Program-made: the position numbers and the translations under genes
DNA from: Streptococcus cristatus AS 1.3089
Lineage (GTDB): Bacteria; Bacillota; Bacilli; Lactobacillales; Streptococcaceae
Assembly: GCF_000385925.1 (NCBI RefSeq)
Contig: NC_021175.1
Span: forward strand, 1,900,213 to 1,964,212
Length of the DNA: 64,000 bases
Direction of reading: 5' to 3'
Shown: one piece after another, positions 17,396 to 25,793 of the stretch
Layout of the letters: each line of letters opens with the position of its first letter
Numbering within the stretch: position 1 is the stretch's first letter
The notes under the pieces: generated by a model
Databases searched by the model: none
Seen by the model: the letters and a program-made list of their open reading frames with translations, nothing else
What the model was told of the DNA's origin: nothing

Positions 17396-17866
17396 CTAAT
17401 ACCTCGGATATGGATAGAAATCCGTCTCAATCAAATCCGCTCTGCCATTTTCAAAAGCCTCAGCATTCCAAGCCAGCTCAAACTCTGCTGCCTCTGGATC
17501 TGCTAAGAAGTCCATGAGTGCATCGAGACCAGACTCAGCTGTTTGGGTTAGGAAATCCACAAAATAGGCCAGAAACTCCCGTGACAGACCCTTCTTAGGC
17601 TCATAGGGAAGAACCGCCAGATAGTCCTCGGCATCAAAATGAGACTTGACCGGATTGTAGAAAAGTACAGCTTCCTCAAAGTAAATATCCTCAGCCGAGG
17701 CATTGCCCTCAGCATCAATAGTCTCAATCCCGCCTGGATTTTGAACCTCAAGGAGGAAGGCCACTTCCACTGCGTGATTTTTCTTATCCCAGTTAATCTC
17801 ATAGTCAAAAGGAAAGTTCTTCTCCATTTCCTCGTCTAATATATCTAAAAAACCGTACTTAGCCAT
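17396..17866 (-). CDS. DUF3013 family protein
   Basis: 156-residue very acidic protein (MAKYGFLDILDEEMEKNFPFDYEI start; FYPYPRY end). This matches the streptococcal/lactococcal DUF3013 family, which has no known function. No membrane helix or signal is seen. ATG at 17866 with AGAGGAAA upstream. Divergent from rarA, with about 90 bases between. Confidence 0.8.
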   Translation of the reverse strand: MAKYGFLDILDEEMEKNFPFDYEINWDKKNHAVEVAFLLEVQNPGGIETIDAEGNASAEDIYFEEAVLFYNPVKSHFDAEDYLAVLPYEPKKGLSREFLAYFVDFLTQTAESGLDALMDFLADPEAAEFELAWNAEAFENGRADLIETDFYPYPRY

Positions 17867-17953
17867 GATTTCCTCTTTTCATTGTGATAAAATATTACTA
17901 TCTATAATAGTAACACAAAACGCTAAGAAAAACACTTGCAGAAAGGAAATCTT

Positions 17954-19222
17954 ATGCCAGAAAACCTCGCCCTACGCATGAGACCGACCAGTATTGACCA
18001 GATCATCGGCCAGCAGCATCTGGTCGGACCTGGGAAAATCATCCGCCGCATGGTTGAAGCCAACCGCCTGTCCTCGATGATTCTCTACGGGCCACCCGGC
18101 ATCGGTAAAACCTCTATCGCCTCGGCTATTGCCGGCACAACCAAATATGCCTTTCGGACCTTTAACGCCACCGTAGATAGCAAGAAGCGCCTGCAGGAAA
18201 TCGCTGAAGAAGCGAAATTTTCCGGCGGACTGGTGCTCCTGCTGGACGAGATTCACCGCTTGGACAAGACCAAGCAAGACTTCCTGCTGCCGCTATTAGA
18301 AAGCGGTCTGGTCATCATGATTGGAGCGACGACAGAAAATCCTTTCTTTTCTGTCACCCCTGCTATTCGAAGCCGGGTTCAGATATTTGAACTTGAGCCC
18401 CTCAGCAACGACGACATCCGGACAGCCATTCAGCTAGCCTTGACGAATAAGGAACGAGGATTTGATTTCCCAGTGGAGCTAGACGATGAAGCTCTAGACT
18501 TCATTGCTATCTCTACCAACGGAGACCTGCGCTCCGCCTATAACTCGCTGGACCTAGCCGTACTCTCTACCCCAGAAGATGGCAAGGGCATCCGCCACAT
18601 CACGCTCGATGTCATGGAAAACAGCCTGCAAAAGAGCTATATCACCATGGATAAGGACGGAGACGGCCATTACGATGTCCTCTCTGCCCTGCAGAAGTCC
18701 ATCCGTGGCTCCGATGTCAATGCCAGCCTCCACTACGCAGCTCGGCTCGTTGAGGCAGGAGACCTCCCTAGCCTAGCTAGACGCCTGATCGTTATCGCTT
18801 ACGAAGATATTGGCCTGGCAAATCCAGACGCTCAAGTTCATACCGTCACAGCTCTGGAAGCAGCCCAACGAATCGGCTTTCCTGAAGCCCGGATCCTCAT
18901 TGCTAATATTGTCATTGACTTGGCTCTATCCCCCAAATCCAACTCAGCCTATCTGGCCATGGACAAGGCCTTAGCTGACTTACGAAAGAATGGAAATCTG
19001 CCCATCCCCCGCCACTTACGAGATAGCCACTATGCCGGCAGTAAGGAACTGGGCAACGCACAGGACTATCTCTACCCTCACTCCTATCCTGGCAATTGGG
19101 TCAAGCAGGACTATCTGCCCAACAAGATAAAAGACGCCAATTATTTCACTCCTAATGAGAATGGCAAATACGAGCGAGCCCTTGGAATGACCAAGGATAA
19201 GATTGATGACTTAAAAAAATGA
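17954..19222 (+). CDS. rarA: Replication-associated recombination protein RarA (MgsA)
   Basis: 422 residues of the clamp-loader-like AAA+ ATPase family: N-terminal MRPTSIDQIIGQQHLVG, Walker A GPPGIGKTS (about 47-55), Walker B LLLLDEIHR, sensor 1 IGATTENPFF, and the RarA C-terminal tetramer region (AYEDIGLANPDAQ, LALSPKSNSAYLA). It acts at stalled replication forks. The ATG at 17954 has GAAAGGAAA upstream; an ATG-less extension at 17936 is rejected. Confidence 0.93.
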   Translation: MPENLALRMRPTSIDQIIGQQHLVGPGKIIRRMVEANRLSSMILYGPPGIGKTSIASAIAGTTKYAFRTFNATVDSKKRLQEIAEEAKFSGGLVLLLDEIHRLDKTKQDFLLPLLESGLVIMIGATTENPFFSVTPAIRSRVQIFELEPLSNDDIRTAIQLALTNKERGFDFPVELDDEALDFIAISTNGDLRSAYNSLDLAVLSTPEDGKGIRHITLDVMENSLQKSYITMDKDGDGHYDVLSALQKSIRGSDVNASLHYAARLVEAGDLPSLARRLIVIAYEDIGLANPDAQVHTVTALEAAQRIGFPEARILIANIVIDLALSPKSNSAYLAMDKALADLRKNGNLPIPRHLRDSHYAGSKELGNAQDYLYPHSYPGNWVKQDYLPNKIKDANYFTPNENGKYERALGMTKDKIDDLKK

Positions 19223-19254
19223 TGACATCGTTTGCAAAAAATCACATTTTTCTC

Positions 19255-19282
19255 TTGAATTTTTCAAAATTTATGGTATTAT
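19255..19282 (+). promoter_or_regulatory. Promoter of 6S RNA
   Basis: TTGAAT (19255-19260), 16 bases, TATTAT (19277-19282); an overlapping TATAAT is at 19280-19285. Confidence 0.55.
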
Positions 19283-19289
19283 AATTATA

Positions 19290-19482
19290 GAAACGCTGTG
19301 GTGTACGACTTCACACTTAAGTGTTGACCGACTATTTTTTGTATTATTAGGGAAACAAAAGACTTCTAACAGCATGCAAGCCGTGTCACGCGGAAGCAGC
19401 TTCAGTTAGAGCGAGTTGCCCACCTGCTTAATTGCGCGGGTTCAATACAAATCGTGAAGGTCCGGCACCAATACAGCTTTTT
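19290..19482 (+). ncRNA. ssrS: 6S RNA
   Basis: About 190-nt gene-free segment with the 6S shape: the ends pair as a long closing stem (GCTGTGGTG at 19295 with CACC and ACAGC at 19466-19477; GACTTCAC with GTGAAGGTC inside), leaving a large open centre and an apical paired region rich in G and C. A T5 run follows the closing stem. 6S RNA binds housekeeping RNA polymerase holoenzyme. It stands directly before tRNA-Lys. Call is from structure and position; ends are approximate. Confidence 0.75.
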
Positions 19483-19487
19483 CTATT

Positions 19488-19560
19488 GCCTCCTTAGCTC
19501 AGCTGGCAGAGCAGCGGACTCTTAATCCGTGGGTCGCAGGTTCGATCCCTGCAGGGGGCA
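19488..19560 (+). tRNA. tRNA-Lys (anticodon CTT)
   Basis: 73 nt. Acceptor GCCTCCT/AGGGGGC, D arm GCTC-AGCTGGCA-GAGC, anticodon arm GCGGA-CTCTTAA-TCCGT (CTT), T arm GCAGG-TTCGATC-CCTGC, discriminator A. CCA is not encoded. The integrase gene begins 86 bases after its 3' end, so it is the likely attachment site of the adjoining element. Confidence 0.95.
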
Positions 19561-19574
19561 TCTAAATCAATAGG

Positions 19575-19601
19575 AAAAAGCCTTGATTTATAAGGCTTTT
19601 T
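19575..19601 (+). terminator. Terminator after tRNA-Lys
   Basis: AAAAAGCCTT/AAGGCTTTTT with 7-base loop and T tail. Works in both directions, so it may also end the integrase transcript. Confidence 0.75.
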
Positions 19602-19646
19602 TGCTTGTCTATAACTGATTTGCCCCATCATTTGCCCCACATTTTT

Positions 19647-20786
19647 TTATGAGCAATCTTTCCAGACATCTCTAATTTGATTAAATTCCTCAAAAATTTT
19701 CTCTTCTAAAGTGTGTCCATATACTTCTACTAACATTGAAATATCTCTATGCCCTAGAATTTTTGCAATAACTCCAAGGTCAAATCCTTTGTGCCAGAGG
19801 TAGCTTCCATAGGTATGACGTGCTCCTTTTGTCGTGATAATTGGATAAATATCTAATTCATTTAAAAGAACACTCAAAGCTTTATTGACACTTGCAATGT
19901 CTGGTACCAAGTGAATATATCCATAATGCTGAAAAATCATTTTATACCTATTCTTGATTCCTAGCTCTTTATTAGCCTTCTCTTGTTCAATTTTTAGGAC
20001 TTGTAATATCTTAATACATTCTTCGTCTATCGGTACCATCCGAATAGACGTTTTGTTTTTTGGAGGGACAAATTTATGAGAAAGGGTATTAAACCTCCTA
20101 TATGTTTTTAGCAGTCCTCTGTCAAAGTCAACTTCATTCCAAGTTAACGCTATTAACTCTCCAAACCTCATGCCTGTTTTTAATAGAAAATAGACGATAT
20201 AAGGAACAATTGAACGTTGGTAATCAAATTTTCTCTTTACTGCTAAAAGTAAATCCAGATAGTCCTTTTCTGTATGTAAATATTTCTCTTCTGTCATCTG
20301 TTGTTCTTTGGATGAAAATAACTCGACATGTTGTGTAAAATCATCTATTAGAACTTTGTCGGCAATTGCCATTTGGATGCTCTGATGAATCCCAGTATTC
20401 AATCTACCAAGAAAATTTCTACCAACTGTTTGTCCATACTTATTCATAATTCTTTGGTATTCACTCGCACGAATTTGAGTGACTTTTTTATTTCCAAATA
20501 ATCTTTCAATTGTGTTTTTACGGAGAAGATATTTTTTCTTTGTCTCTTCCGATCTACTACTCGGTAGAATTTTTAGTTCAAGCCATTCTTGATATAGATC
20601 GACAAGAGAAATATCTCTAGAAATTCTTTTCCCTAAACGAAGTTCTTGCAGAATCGGTTCAGCTTCTGACTCTGCAAGTTTTTTTGTTTTAAAACCGCTA
20701 TTATGAGCAACAGTTTTTCCTTCGTTACGAATTTCATAGGTCCATAAGTTACTATCTCCTCGCTTTCGATAACGAACACTTGCCAT
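19647..20786 (-). CDS. Site-specific tyrosine integrase
   Basis: 379 residues: N-terminal AP2-like arm-binding strands (SVRYRKRGDSNLWTYEIR), SAM-like core-binding domain, and a catalytic domain with Arg in TGMRFGELIAL, the box-II KGARHTYGSYL (Lys in place of the usual first His), LGHRD and the nucleophile Tyr in LVEVYGHT. It would insert and excise the element at tRNA-Lys. Its ATG follows the DUF3173 stop by one base (TAATATG), so both are coupled. TTTGCCCCA occurs twice just after the stop (19619-19640), possible arm or core sites. Confidence 0.9.
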   Translation of the reverse strand: MASVRYRKRGDSNLWTYEIRNEGKTVAHNSGFKTKKLAESEAEPILQELRLGKRISRDISLVDLYQEWLELKILPSSRSEETKKKYLLRKNTIERLFGNKKVTQIRASEYQRIMNKYGQTVGRNFLGRLNTGIHQSIQMAIADKVLIDDFTQHVELFSSKEQQMTEEKYLHTEKDYLDLLLAVKRKFDYQRSIVPYIVYFLLKTGMRFGELIALTWNEVDFDRGLLKTYRRFNTLSHKFVPPKNKTSIRMVPIDEECIKILQVLKIEQEKANKELGIKNRYKMIFQHYGYIHLVPDIASVNKALSVLLNELDIYPIITTKGARHTYGSYLWHKGFDLGVIAKILGHRDISMLVEVYGHTLEEKIFEEFNQIRDVWKDCS

Positions 20787-20787
20787 A

Positions 20788-20976
20788 TTACGCCACCTCT
20801 GTTCCTAGAATCTCATTTACAACACTTTTTGGAACAACCATCAAACGTTTGCGATTATAAAATGTATAGCCTCGTGATACAAGTAATTCTCTTGCCTGAT
20901 GAATGATATCATTCGCTGTATGAGGGCGATAGCCCATTTCAATTAATTCTTTGTTACTAATTAAATTATGATCCAT
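20788..20976 (-). CDS. DUF3173 family protein, putative excisionase
   Basis: 62 residues, ISNKELIEMGYRPHTANDIIHQARELLVSRGYTFYNRKRLMVVPKSVVNEILG core. This is the DUF3173 pattern found directly upstream of integrase genes of streptococcal mobile elements. A short winged-helix-like fold and its position suggest it directs excision; not proved. ATG at 20976 follows AAGGAGGA. Confidence 0.8.
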   Translation of the reverse strand: MDHNLISNKELIEMGYRPHTANDIIHQARELLVSRGYTFYNRKRLMVVPKSVVNEILGTEVA

Positions 20977-20987
20977 AGTTATCCTCC

Positions 20988-21965
20988 TTATTTATTTTCT
21001 AAATTCAGAAACTCGCCTACAAGTAGTTGTAATTCTGCATTTAATTTAGGGAGATTCTGTATTAATACTTCTTTTAATTCTTCCGCAAATTGATTCGTTT
21101 CTTCTCTCAATAGTTTGCGGACTCTTGTTTTTTTCTTTTTGATGCTGTCTGATTTTAAATTTGGAAAAGCCAATGATAACAGTTCAGGATTGTTTAGAAA
21201 GATAATTGTAAATGCTCTTTGCTCCACTCGAATATGATCTAGCTTATAAAACCCGAAATTATCAAGTCTACTCATAATATCTTGGACCATCTCCTCCCCA
21301 ATCGCTTTGGTTCTGAGTTGGAACTCTAGTCTCCACCAAAACGGATTTACATCCAAATCTAGCTTCTCTTCTCGCTTGTGAGCAATGATTTCTTTATTCT
21401 TATCATATAACCTAACTTGTACATTACTACCGCTAGAACCCCAATATTTCGTCTCTAATTCGCCCCCTCGACCATAGAAGACCTTATGTGTAACACCACC
21501 TTTAATATGTTGCAAATTAACGATTTCAGGCCTGTTGAAAATGTCAAATGCCAAATCAAAACGAGACAAACGTACCGTCAATGAATTCAATCGAGCAAAG
21601 TACATTAATTGCCTCCATACTTTCATTCCATCAAATTCTTTTAAAGTATTAGGATTGAAATCAATTCGAATCAATTGTTCACCTCCATAAATGGATAATT
21701 GAAAAAATATAATATTGATCGAATCATACTCATTAAAAACTTTAGCTAAAGTAAAGACATCATCTCGAACATTATCATATATTTCAAATGAATCAACTCT
21801 TGTACTTATTGCCTGTTTCAGATTCTTGAAAATCCGTCTTAGGGAACCAGTATCTGTATCCCAGATAACCGTTAGTCTATCAATACTGACATCTAACCTC
21901 TGTACTAATTCTCCTACATCACATCGTTCTTGAATGCTTCTTAAATCTTGTATAGAAACCAACAA
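20988..21965 (-). CDS. Rep_trans-type replication initiator / MobT-like relaxase
   Basis: 325 residues with the replication initiation factor core: RLSRFDLAFDIFNR (about residues 142-155), FYGRGGE, VRLYDKNKE (probable catalytic Tyr about residue 196) and WWRLEFQLRTKAI. Such proteins nick DNA to start rolling-circle replication or mobilisation. Starts with TTG at 21965, preceded by a G-run Shine-Dalgarno (complement of the C-run at 21972 on). The folded segment just upstream (22045-22190) would be its origin region. It could serve as plasmid-type Rep or as relaxase; sequence alone does not decide. Confidence 0.78.
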   Translation of the reverse strand: MLVSIQDLRSIQERCDVGELVQRLDVSIDRLTVIWDTDTGSLRRIFKNLKQAISTRVDSFEIYDNVRDDVFTLAKVFNEYDSINIIFFQLSIYGGEQLIRIDFNPNTLKEFDGMKVWRQLMYFARLNSLTVRLSRFDLAFDIFNRPEIVNLQHIKGGVTHKVFYGRGGELETKYWGSSGSNVQVRLYDKNKEIIAHKREEKLDLDVNPFWWRLEFQLRTKAIGEEMVQDIMSRLDNFGFYKLDHIRVEQRAFTIIFLNNPELLSLAFPNLKSDSIKKKKTRVRKLLREETNQFAEELKEVLIQNLPKLNAELQLLVGEFLNLENK

Positions 21966-22044
21966 AATTGTCCCCCCCTTCTTTTAGATTTTTTAGGCCT
22001 CAGAAACACCGTCAAATCAACGTTTGCTCGTTCCGTCGTTCTTT

Positions 22045-22190
22045 GGACGTTGTCCTAAGTGTCCCTTTTTGCTGGCTGTTAGAATAGCCAGCTTTTGCTT
22101 GGCTAGAAATTGTCTGGACGGCAGTCCGCAGGACTTCGCCTGACTTCCCGTCAGGCTCGTCCCTTGTCCTTGTCCACACAATTTCTAGCT
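22045..22190. other. Nested inverted repeats upstream of the initiator: candidate origin (oriT/dso/sso)
   Basis: Arms 22102-22119 and 22172-22189 are complementary with one mismatch and enclose smaller perfect hairpins (22123-22135; 22138-22144 with 22150-22156). Two more hairpins precede it: GGAC-GTT-GTCC near 22045 and GCTGGCT (22071-22077) with AGCCAGC (22086-22092). No ORF is convincing here. Single-strand and nicking origins of rolling-circle replicons have such folds. Confidence 0.6.
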
Positions 22191-22400
22191 CCAAGGCTTC
22201 GAATAGTCATAAGTCATAGTCTCGTCTTCAACTTCCTCCTCACTCACTATTCCTAAACATATGAGCTATTTTGTATCATTTATAACTTATTTATAAGTTA
22301 TAAATATATTTTATAAAAATATTTGGGGTAGTCAACTAAAAACTTGATTTGTAAGTTTACAGGTGATAAAATAAGTTAAAAATAAAAACAGGAGTTTCCC

Positions 22401-22913
22401 ATGACCTTTATTATTCAAAATTTTGGACCCAATTTGGCACGACTACGCATAGAAAAAGGAGTAAGTCAAACTCAACTAGCTGAAGACTTAGGAATTGGTA
22501 AACAGTCCATCTCTGATTATGAAAAACAAAAAAGCTATCCTACCTTTGCAAATTTAGATAAGATAGCAGAATATTTTAATGCAACTCCAACCCAACTATT
22601 TGGAACTAGTAAAGAGATTGAGTTAGAAAAGAGTGTTCTTGAATCTAATGAATACTCTGATAAAGTAAGTGAGATTTTAAAAGCTGTCAAATACATCGAA
22701 GATTTTCTAGAAACTGATGGACAGTACTTAGAGGATTTACTTTACTTAACAAGAGGCAACCAACTATACACAGAAGATGGAGATGAGTTGTATATTGATC
22801 CAACTTCTCAGAAAAGAACACTTCATAACCAATATGAACCTGGTTTTATTGAAGCAAGGGATAAATCTCCACTAGAACTCTTAATTGAAAATAAGGAATT
22901 GTTTGATAAATAG
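22401..22913 (+). CDS. XRE/CI-like repressor of the integrated element
   Basis: 170 residues. N-terminal helix-turn-helix about residues 10-64 (NLARLRIEKGVSQTQLAEDL, KQSISDYEKQKSYP), then an acidic helical tail with no peptidase motif. It likely controls the divergent rep-DUF3173-int genes. ATG at 22401 with CAGGAG upstream. Its last codons (PLELLIENKEL) recur in the relic at 23728-23775, so a second copy of this gene once stood nearby. Confidence 0.85.
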   Translation: MTFIIQNFGPNLARLRIEKGVSQTQLAEDLGIGKQSISDYEKQKSYPTFANLDKIAEYFNATPTQLFGTSKEIELEKSVLESNEYSDKVSEILKAVKYIEDFLETDGQYLEDLLYLTRGNQLYTEDGDELYIDPTSQKRTLHNQYEPGFIEARDKSPLELLIENKELFDK

Positions 22914-22917
22914 AAAA

Positions 22918-23018
22918 AGCGAGGATAACCTCGCTTCAGATTGAAGTTAAAATCTTTAGAAGACACTTTTATAAGGACTTTGTCTTCAATCTGTGAAAAG
23001 GAGTGAAAACTCCTTTTC
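22918..23018 (+). terminator. Hairpins and terminator after the XRE repressor
   Basis: AGCGAGG/CCTCGCT (22918-22935), then a 10-bp inverted repeat CAGATTGAAG/CTTCAATCTG, then a strong terminator GAAAAGGAGT/ACTCCTTTTC with 4-base loop and TTTTTG (22995-23023). Confidence 0.7.
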
Positions 23019-23063
23019 TTTTTGTAAGTCAGACTGAAACTTCCAAATTGTTTATTTATTTTA

Positions 23064-23092
23064 TTGACATTTTCTATAAAAATAAGTACAAT
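23064..23092 (+). promoter_or_regulatory. Consensus promoter of the DUF308 gene
   Basis: TTGACA (23064-23069), 17 bases, TACAAT (23087-23092). Confidence 0.75.
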
Positions 23093-23130
23093 AGTTTTAT
23101 TAGAAACTATACTATATAGGGGGTATTGAA

Positions 23131-23646
23131 ATGAAATTTTCTAATCGTTTACTGCTATTCCTTGCAGGAGTTGTTTTTGTCCTTTTAGGACTTTTCCTAT
23201 TTACAAACCCAGTAGCTAATCTTGTTGCTTACAGCTGGTGGATTTCATTTGGTTTACTGGTTTCTTCTATAGCAGCTATTTTAGGCTATTTCTCTGCACC
23301 AAAAGAGCTTCGCTCACCTGTTTATCTTTTCCAAGGATTTGTTAGTCTTCTCTTAGCTCTTTACCTCGTTGCTTATGGCTTTGTGACCCTGCCGGTCGTC
23401 ATTCCGACCATTGTAGGAATTTGGTTAATTGTAGAAGCCATTATTGCTTTCTTTAAAGGCAATCGTCTAAGATTGATTTTCCCTATTATTGGTAGCAATA
23501 TCATGTGGGTAGCCTTGCTTGAATTTTTACTAGGTCTAGTGATTCTGTTCAATCCAGTGGCTACAGGTGTCTTTGTCGTTTATGTCATTGCCTTTTCATT
23601 TTTAGTTACTGGCTTCACCTACATTATTGAGGCCTTTCGTAAATAG
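23131..23646 (+). CDS. DUF308/HdeD family membrane protein
   Basis: 171 residues with six membrane helices arranged as three repeated pairs (LLLFLAGVVFVLLGLFLF; ...LVSSIAAILGYF; ...FVTLPVVIPTIVGIWLIVEAI; ...LLEFLLGLVILFNP; ...VIAFSFLVTGFTYIIEAF). The repeated G-x-x-L-F-NP pattern is that of HdeD/DUF308 proteins, associated with acid resistance in enterobacteria but unassigned here. ATG at 23131 with AGGGGGT upstream and a consensus promoter; own terminator. Single-gene unit inside the A+T-rich accessory segment. Confidence 0.85.
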   Translation: MKFSNRLLLFLAGVVFVLLGLFLFTNPVANLVAYSWWISFGLLVSSIAAILGYFSAPKELRSPVYLFQGFVSLLLALYLVAYGFVTLPVVIPTIVGIWLIVEAIIAFFKGNRLRLIFPIIGSNIMWVALLEFLLGLVILFNPVATGVFVVYVIAFSFLVTGFTYIIEAFRK

Positions 23647-23673
23647 TCTAGTTGCTATTTCTATCGCATTCAA

Positions 23674-23704
23674 AAAAGCTGGGAAATCATATTCTCAGCT
23701 TTTT
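23674..23704 (+). terminator. Terminator of the DUF308 gene
   Basis: AAAAAGCTGGGAA pairs with TTCTCAGCTTTTT (one G-U), 5-base loop. Confidence 0.75.
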
Positions 23705-23727
23705 CGTCTCTTTAATTATCACTTTTT

Positions 23728-23775
23728 CGCATTCCATTAGAACTTTTAATTGAAAATAAGGAGCTATTAGATTAA
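23728..23775 (+). pseudogene. Relic of the 3' end of a second XRE repressor gene
   Basis: Reads RIPLELLIENKELLD then stop, nearly the same as the last residues of the repressor at 22401-22913 (SPLELLIENKELFDK). The DNA similarity continues into the following AAAAAGCGAG hairpin. The rest of the gene is gone. Suggests an earlier related element or a partial duplication. Confidence 0.6.
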
Positions 23776-23780
23776 ATAAA

Positions 23781-23805
23781 AAAAGCGAGTTTTAGGCTCG
23801 CTTTT
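23781..23805. terminator. Bidirectional terminator
   Basis: AAAAGCGAG/CTCGCTTTT with 7-base loop and T/A tracts on both sides; it ends the relic on the plus strand and the small ORF on the minus strand. Confidence 0.7.
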
Positions 23806-23806
23806 T

Positions 23807-24004
23807 CTATTGTATAATCTTATTCTTCAGTTCTTCCGGTTGCTTAGTTGCATTGAACTCAACTCGTTTTGTTGTTCCATCTTTCTCAGTATGATAATAA
23901 CTTGAATGTTTCAACACCCATTCTTTATTACCAAGCATCAAACACTCCGCCTGTAAGTTGGTACATGAGGTAAATGTGTCCAAGGTTTTTACAATTCGCG
24001 CCAC
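23807..24004 (-). CDS. Small hypothetical protein
   Basis: 65 codons, GTG start at 24004; the frame is closed by TAA four codons upstream. Contains CTNLQAECLMLGNKEWVLKHSSYYH, then KDGTTKRVEF. I do not recognise the family. It ends directly at a strong terminator, which favours a real gene, but no good ribosome site is seen, so the start is uncertain. It could be a truncated remnant. Divergent from the LtrA gene. Confidence 0.45.
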   Translation of the reverse strand: MARIVKTLDTFTSCTNLQAECLMLGNKEWVLKHSSYYHTEKDGTTKRVEFNATKQPEELKNKIIQ

Positions 24005-24089
24005 ATGAAATTATTTAAGCATATCCTTTTTCTCTCATTACCATTTTCTGTTATAATGAATTGTATTTCTAAAGTAGAAAGGTATTAAT

Positions 24090-25235
24090 ATGACAACTCT
24101 TATTAAGCATAAACGTGTAGAATTTTCAGAACTATTTTATGACCTAGTTTTTGTTTTTGCAATTTCAAAAGCAACTACTTTAATTGAGCATCTTCATAAC
24201 GGTATTTTGACTTGGAATTCTTTCCTTGATTTTTTCATGGCTGTTTTGGTTCTCACTGATTCATGGATGATTCAAACCATTTATACCAATCGCTATGGAA
24301 AGAACTCTTTATTTAACATGGTAATCATGTTTATCAAAATGGGACTTTTACTCTTTATAGCCAATATGATTGGACCTGATTGGCAACAATATTTTCATTA
24401 TCTTTGTTGGGCTGTTGGTACATTAACCTTTACCTTATTTTTACAATATTTGGTTGAATTTTTTAGAAAATCAACCGATAATGTTGAACGGGAAAGTATC
24501 AAAGATTTTCTATGGATAACAGGTCTAGGAAGTTTAGGAGTCTATCTAGCAGCTCTTCTTCCTATTTACGTTGGAGTCTCTGTCTTATTTGCTAGTATTC
24601 TGCTAACATTTATTGTGCCAATTTTCTTGATTACTAAAGATAAGCATTACCAGGTAAATCTCCCCCATTTAATCGAGCGCATCTCCCTTCTTGTCATTAT
24701 TACGTTTGGAGAGATGATTATGGAGCTAGCTAACTTCTTTACAATCGAGAATTTCTCGATTTATTCGGTTCTTTATTTCATTATTATGCTTTCTCTGTTC
24801 TTGTTTTATTTTGGTCAATTCGACCATGCTATTGATGAAGAATCTAATCAAAAGGGACTATTTCTAATTTACAGTCACTATCCTATTTTCATTGGACTTA
24901 TTATGATGACCGTTTCGATGAGTTTTCTTCTGAATCCTGAAGCTAATCTTCTCTTTGCAACCAGCTTCTCTTATATCGGATTTGGCCTCTTTCAAGCTGC
25001 TGTCCTAGTAAATGGGCCCTATAACAAACACTATCTTCGCTATTCGAAAAGTTACTACTGTGTCCAAGCGACACTCTATCTGGCTGCCTTGATTCTCTCT
25101 TTAATCTTTGCTTCTAATCCTATAATAGTAGTGAGTATAACAACCATTTTAGCTCTAGCTATAGCCATTCATTTTATTTATTTTTATGTGACACAGAATA
25201 AAAAATATTCCAAATCTAACTGGGAGTTATTTTAA
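24090..25235 (+). CDS. Low temperature requirement protein A (LtrA)-like membrane protein
   Basis: 381 residues with about ten to eleven membrane segments and the LtrA signature at the N-terminus, HKRVEFSELFYDLVFVFAISK, plus ERISLLVIITFGEMIMELAN in the middle. LtrA proteins are widely distributed; the name comes from a Listeria mutant unable to grow in the cold and the transport role is unknown. ATG at 24090 with GAAAGG upstream and a TATAAT at about 24053. Own terminator. Lies in the A+T-rich accessory segment. Confidence 0.85.
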   Translation: MTTLIKHKRVEFSELFYDLVFVFAISKATTLIEHLHNGILTWNSFLDFFMAVLVLTDSWMIQTIYTNRYGKNSLFNMVIMFIKMGLLLFIANMIGPDWQQYFHYLCWAVGTLTFTLFLQYLVEFFRKSTDNVERESIKDFLWITGLGSLGVYLAALLPIYVGVSVLFASILLTFIVPIFLITKDKHYQVNLPHLIERISLLVIITFGEMIMELANFFTIENFSIYSVLYFIIMLSLFLFYFGQFDHAIDEESNQKGLFLIYSHYPIFIGLIMMTVSMSFLLNPEANLLFATSFSYIGFGLFQAAVLVNGPYNKHYLRYSKSYYCVQATLYLAALILSLIFASNPIIVVSITTILALAIAIHFIYFYVTQNKKYSKSNWELF

Positions 25236-25249
25236 TGAGTTTATAACAT

Positions 25250-25278
25250 AAAAAAGCTTTGGGAACCAAAGCTTTTTT
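25250..25278. terminator. Bidirectional terminator between LtrA and GNAT genes
   Basis: AAAAAAGCTTT/AAAGCTTTTTT, 7-base loop, between two convergent genes. Confidence 0.85.
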
Positions 25279-25283
25279 ACTTT

Positions 25284-25739
25284 CTATCTAAACTTTTTCA
25301 TGATGTATTTTCGTACAGGTTCTTCAACCATTTGAACGATTTCAAATCCTTCTTTTTGGTAAAGATTCTGAGCTCTTTGATTTGCCTCGTAGACATTTAG
25401 AGAAACACTATCTATGTCTCCATTTTCCAAGGCCAAACTAACAAATTTCCTTAAAGCCTGGCTACCTAAGCCTTGCCCCTGTTTCTGGGGGTTGATAAAA
25501 AATCTCCCGATATGAAGATTTCTGTCTTCCAGCCTGATTTTCTGGATAAGCCCCACAAACTCTTGTCCATCAAAGATTGAAAAGATTCCTTCCAAATCTT
25601 GCAAGACTTGAATTGTCAAGGGAAAAGGAATCATTGTTCCCATCCATTGTTCTTGAAAGGATTTGCCAAGGGAGTTGGACCATTGGCATACGAATTGAGC
25701 GTTTTCTATACTCACATTTTCTTCAAAACGAATTGTCAT
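25284..25739 (-). CDS. GNAT family N-acetyltransferase
   Basis: 151 residues. Acetyl-CoA site FFINPQKQGQGLGSQALRKF (about residues 79-98; Q-x-G-x-G) and C-terminal SLNVYEANQRAQNLYQKEGF, typical of GNAT. Substrate unknown. ATG at 25739 with GAGGTC upstream. Single gene. Confidence 0.85.
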   Translation of the reverse strand: MTIRFEENVSIENAQFVCQWSNSLGKSFQEQWMGTMIPFPLTIQVLQDLEGIFSIFDGQEFVGLIQKIRLEDRNLHIGRFFINPQKQGQGLGSQALRKFVSLALENGDIDSVSLNVYEANQRAQNLYQKEGFEIVQMVEEPVRKYIMKKFR

Positions 25740-25793
25740 CTTGACCTCACCATCTTATCTGTGTTTCTCCATTATACTACTTCTCCTATTTTT

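Larger units (their letters stand above)
19561..22913. mobile_element. Small integrative (mobilizable) element core at tRNA-Lys; right end not found
   Basis: Next to the tRNA-Lys 3' end lie a tyrosine integrase, a DUF3173 gene, a Rep_trans-type initiator, a highly folded non-coding segment and a divergent XRE repressor. This gene set is typical of streptococcal integrative mobilizable elements or plasmid-like islands. The region is visibly richer in A and T than its flanks. I found no second copy of the tRNA 3' end, so the right boundary is open. ATTTGCCCCAT occurs at 19619 and again at 26029, a weak candidate only. No conjugation or capsid genes are seen. Confidence 0.65.

Noticed and set aside
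22012..22194. 60-codon minus-strand ORF (MELEIVWTRTRDEPD...)
   Set aside because: Lies wholly in the nested inverted repeats of the candidate origin; composition reflects the hairpins and there is no ribosome site.
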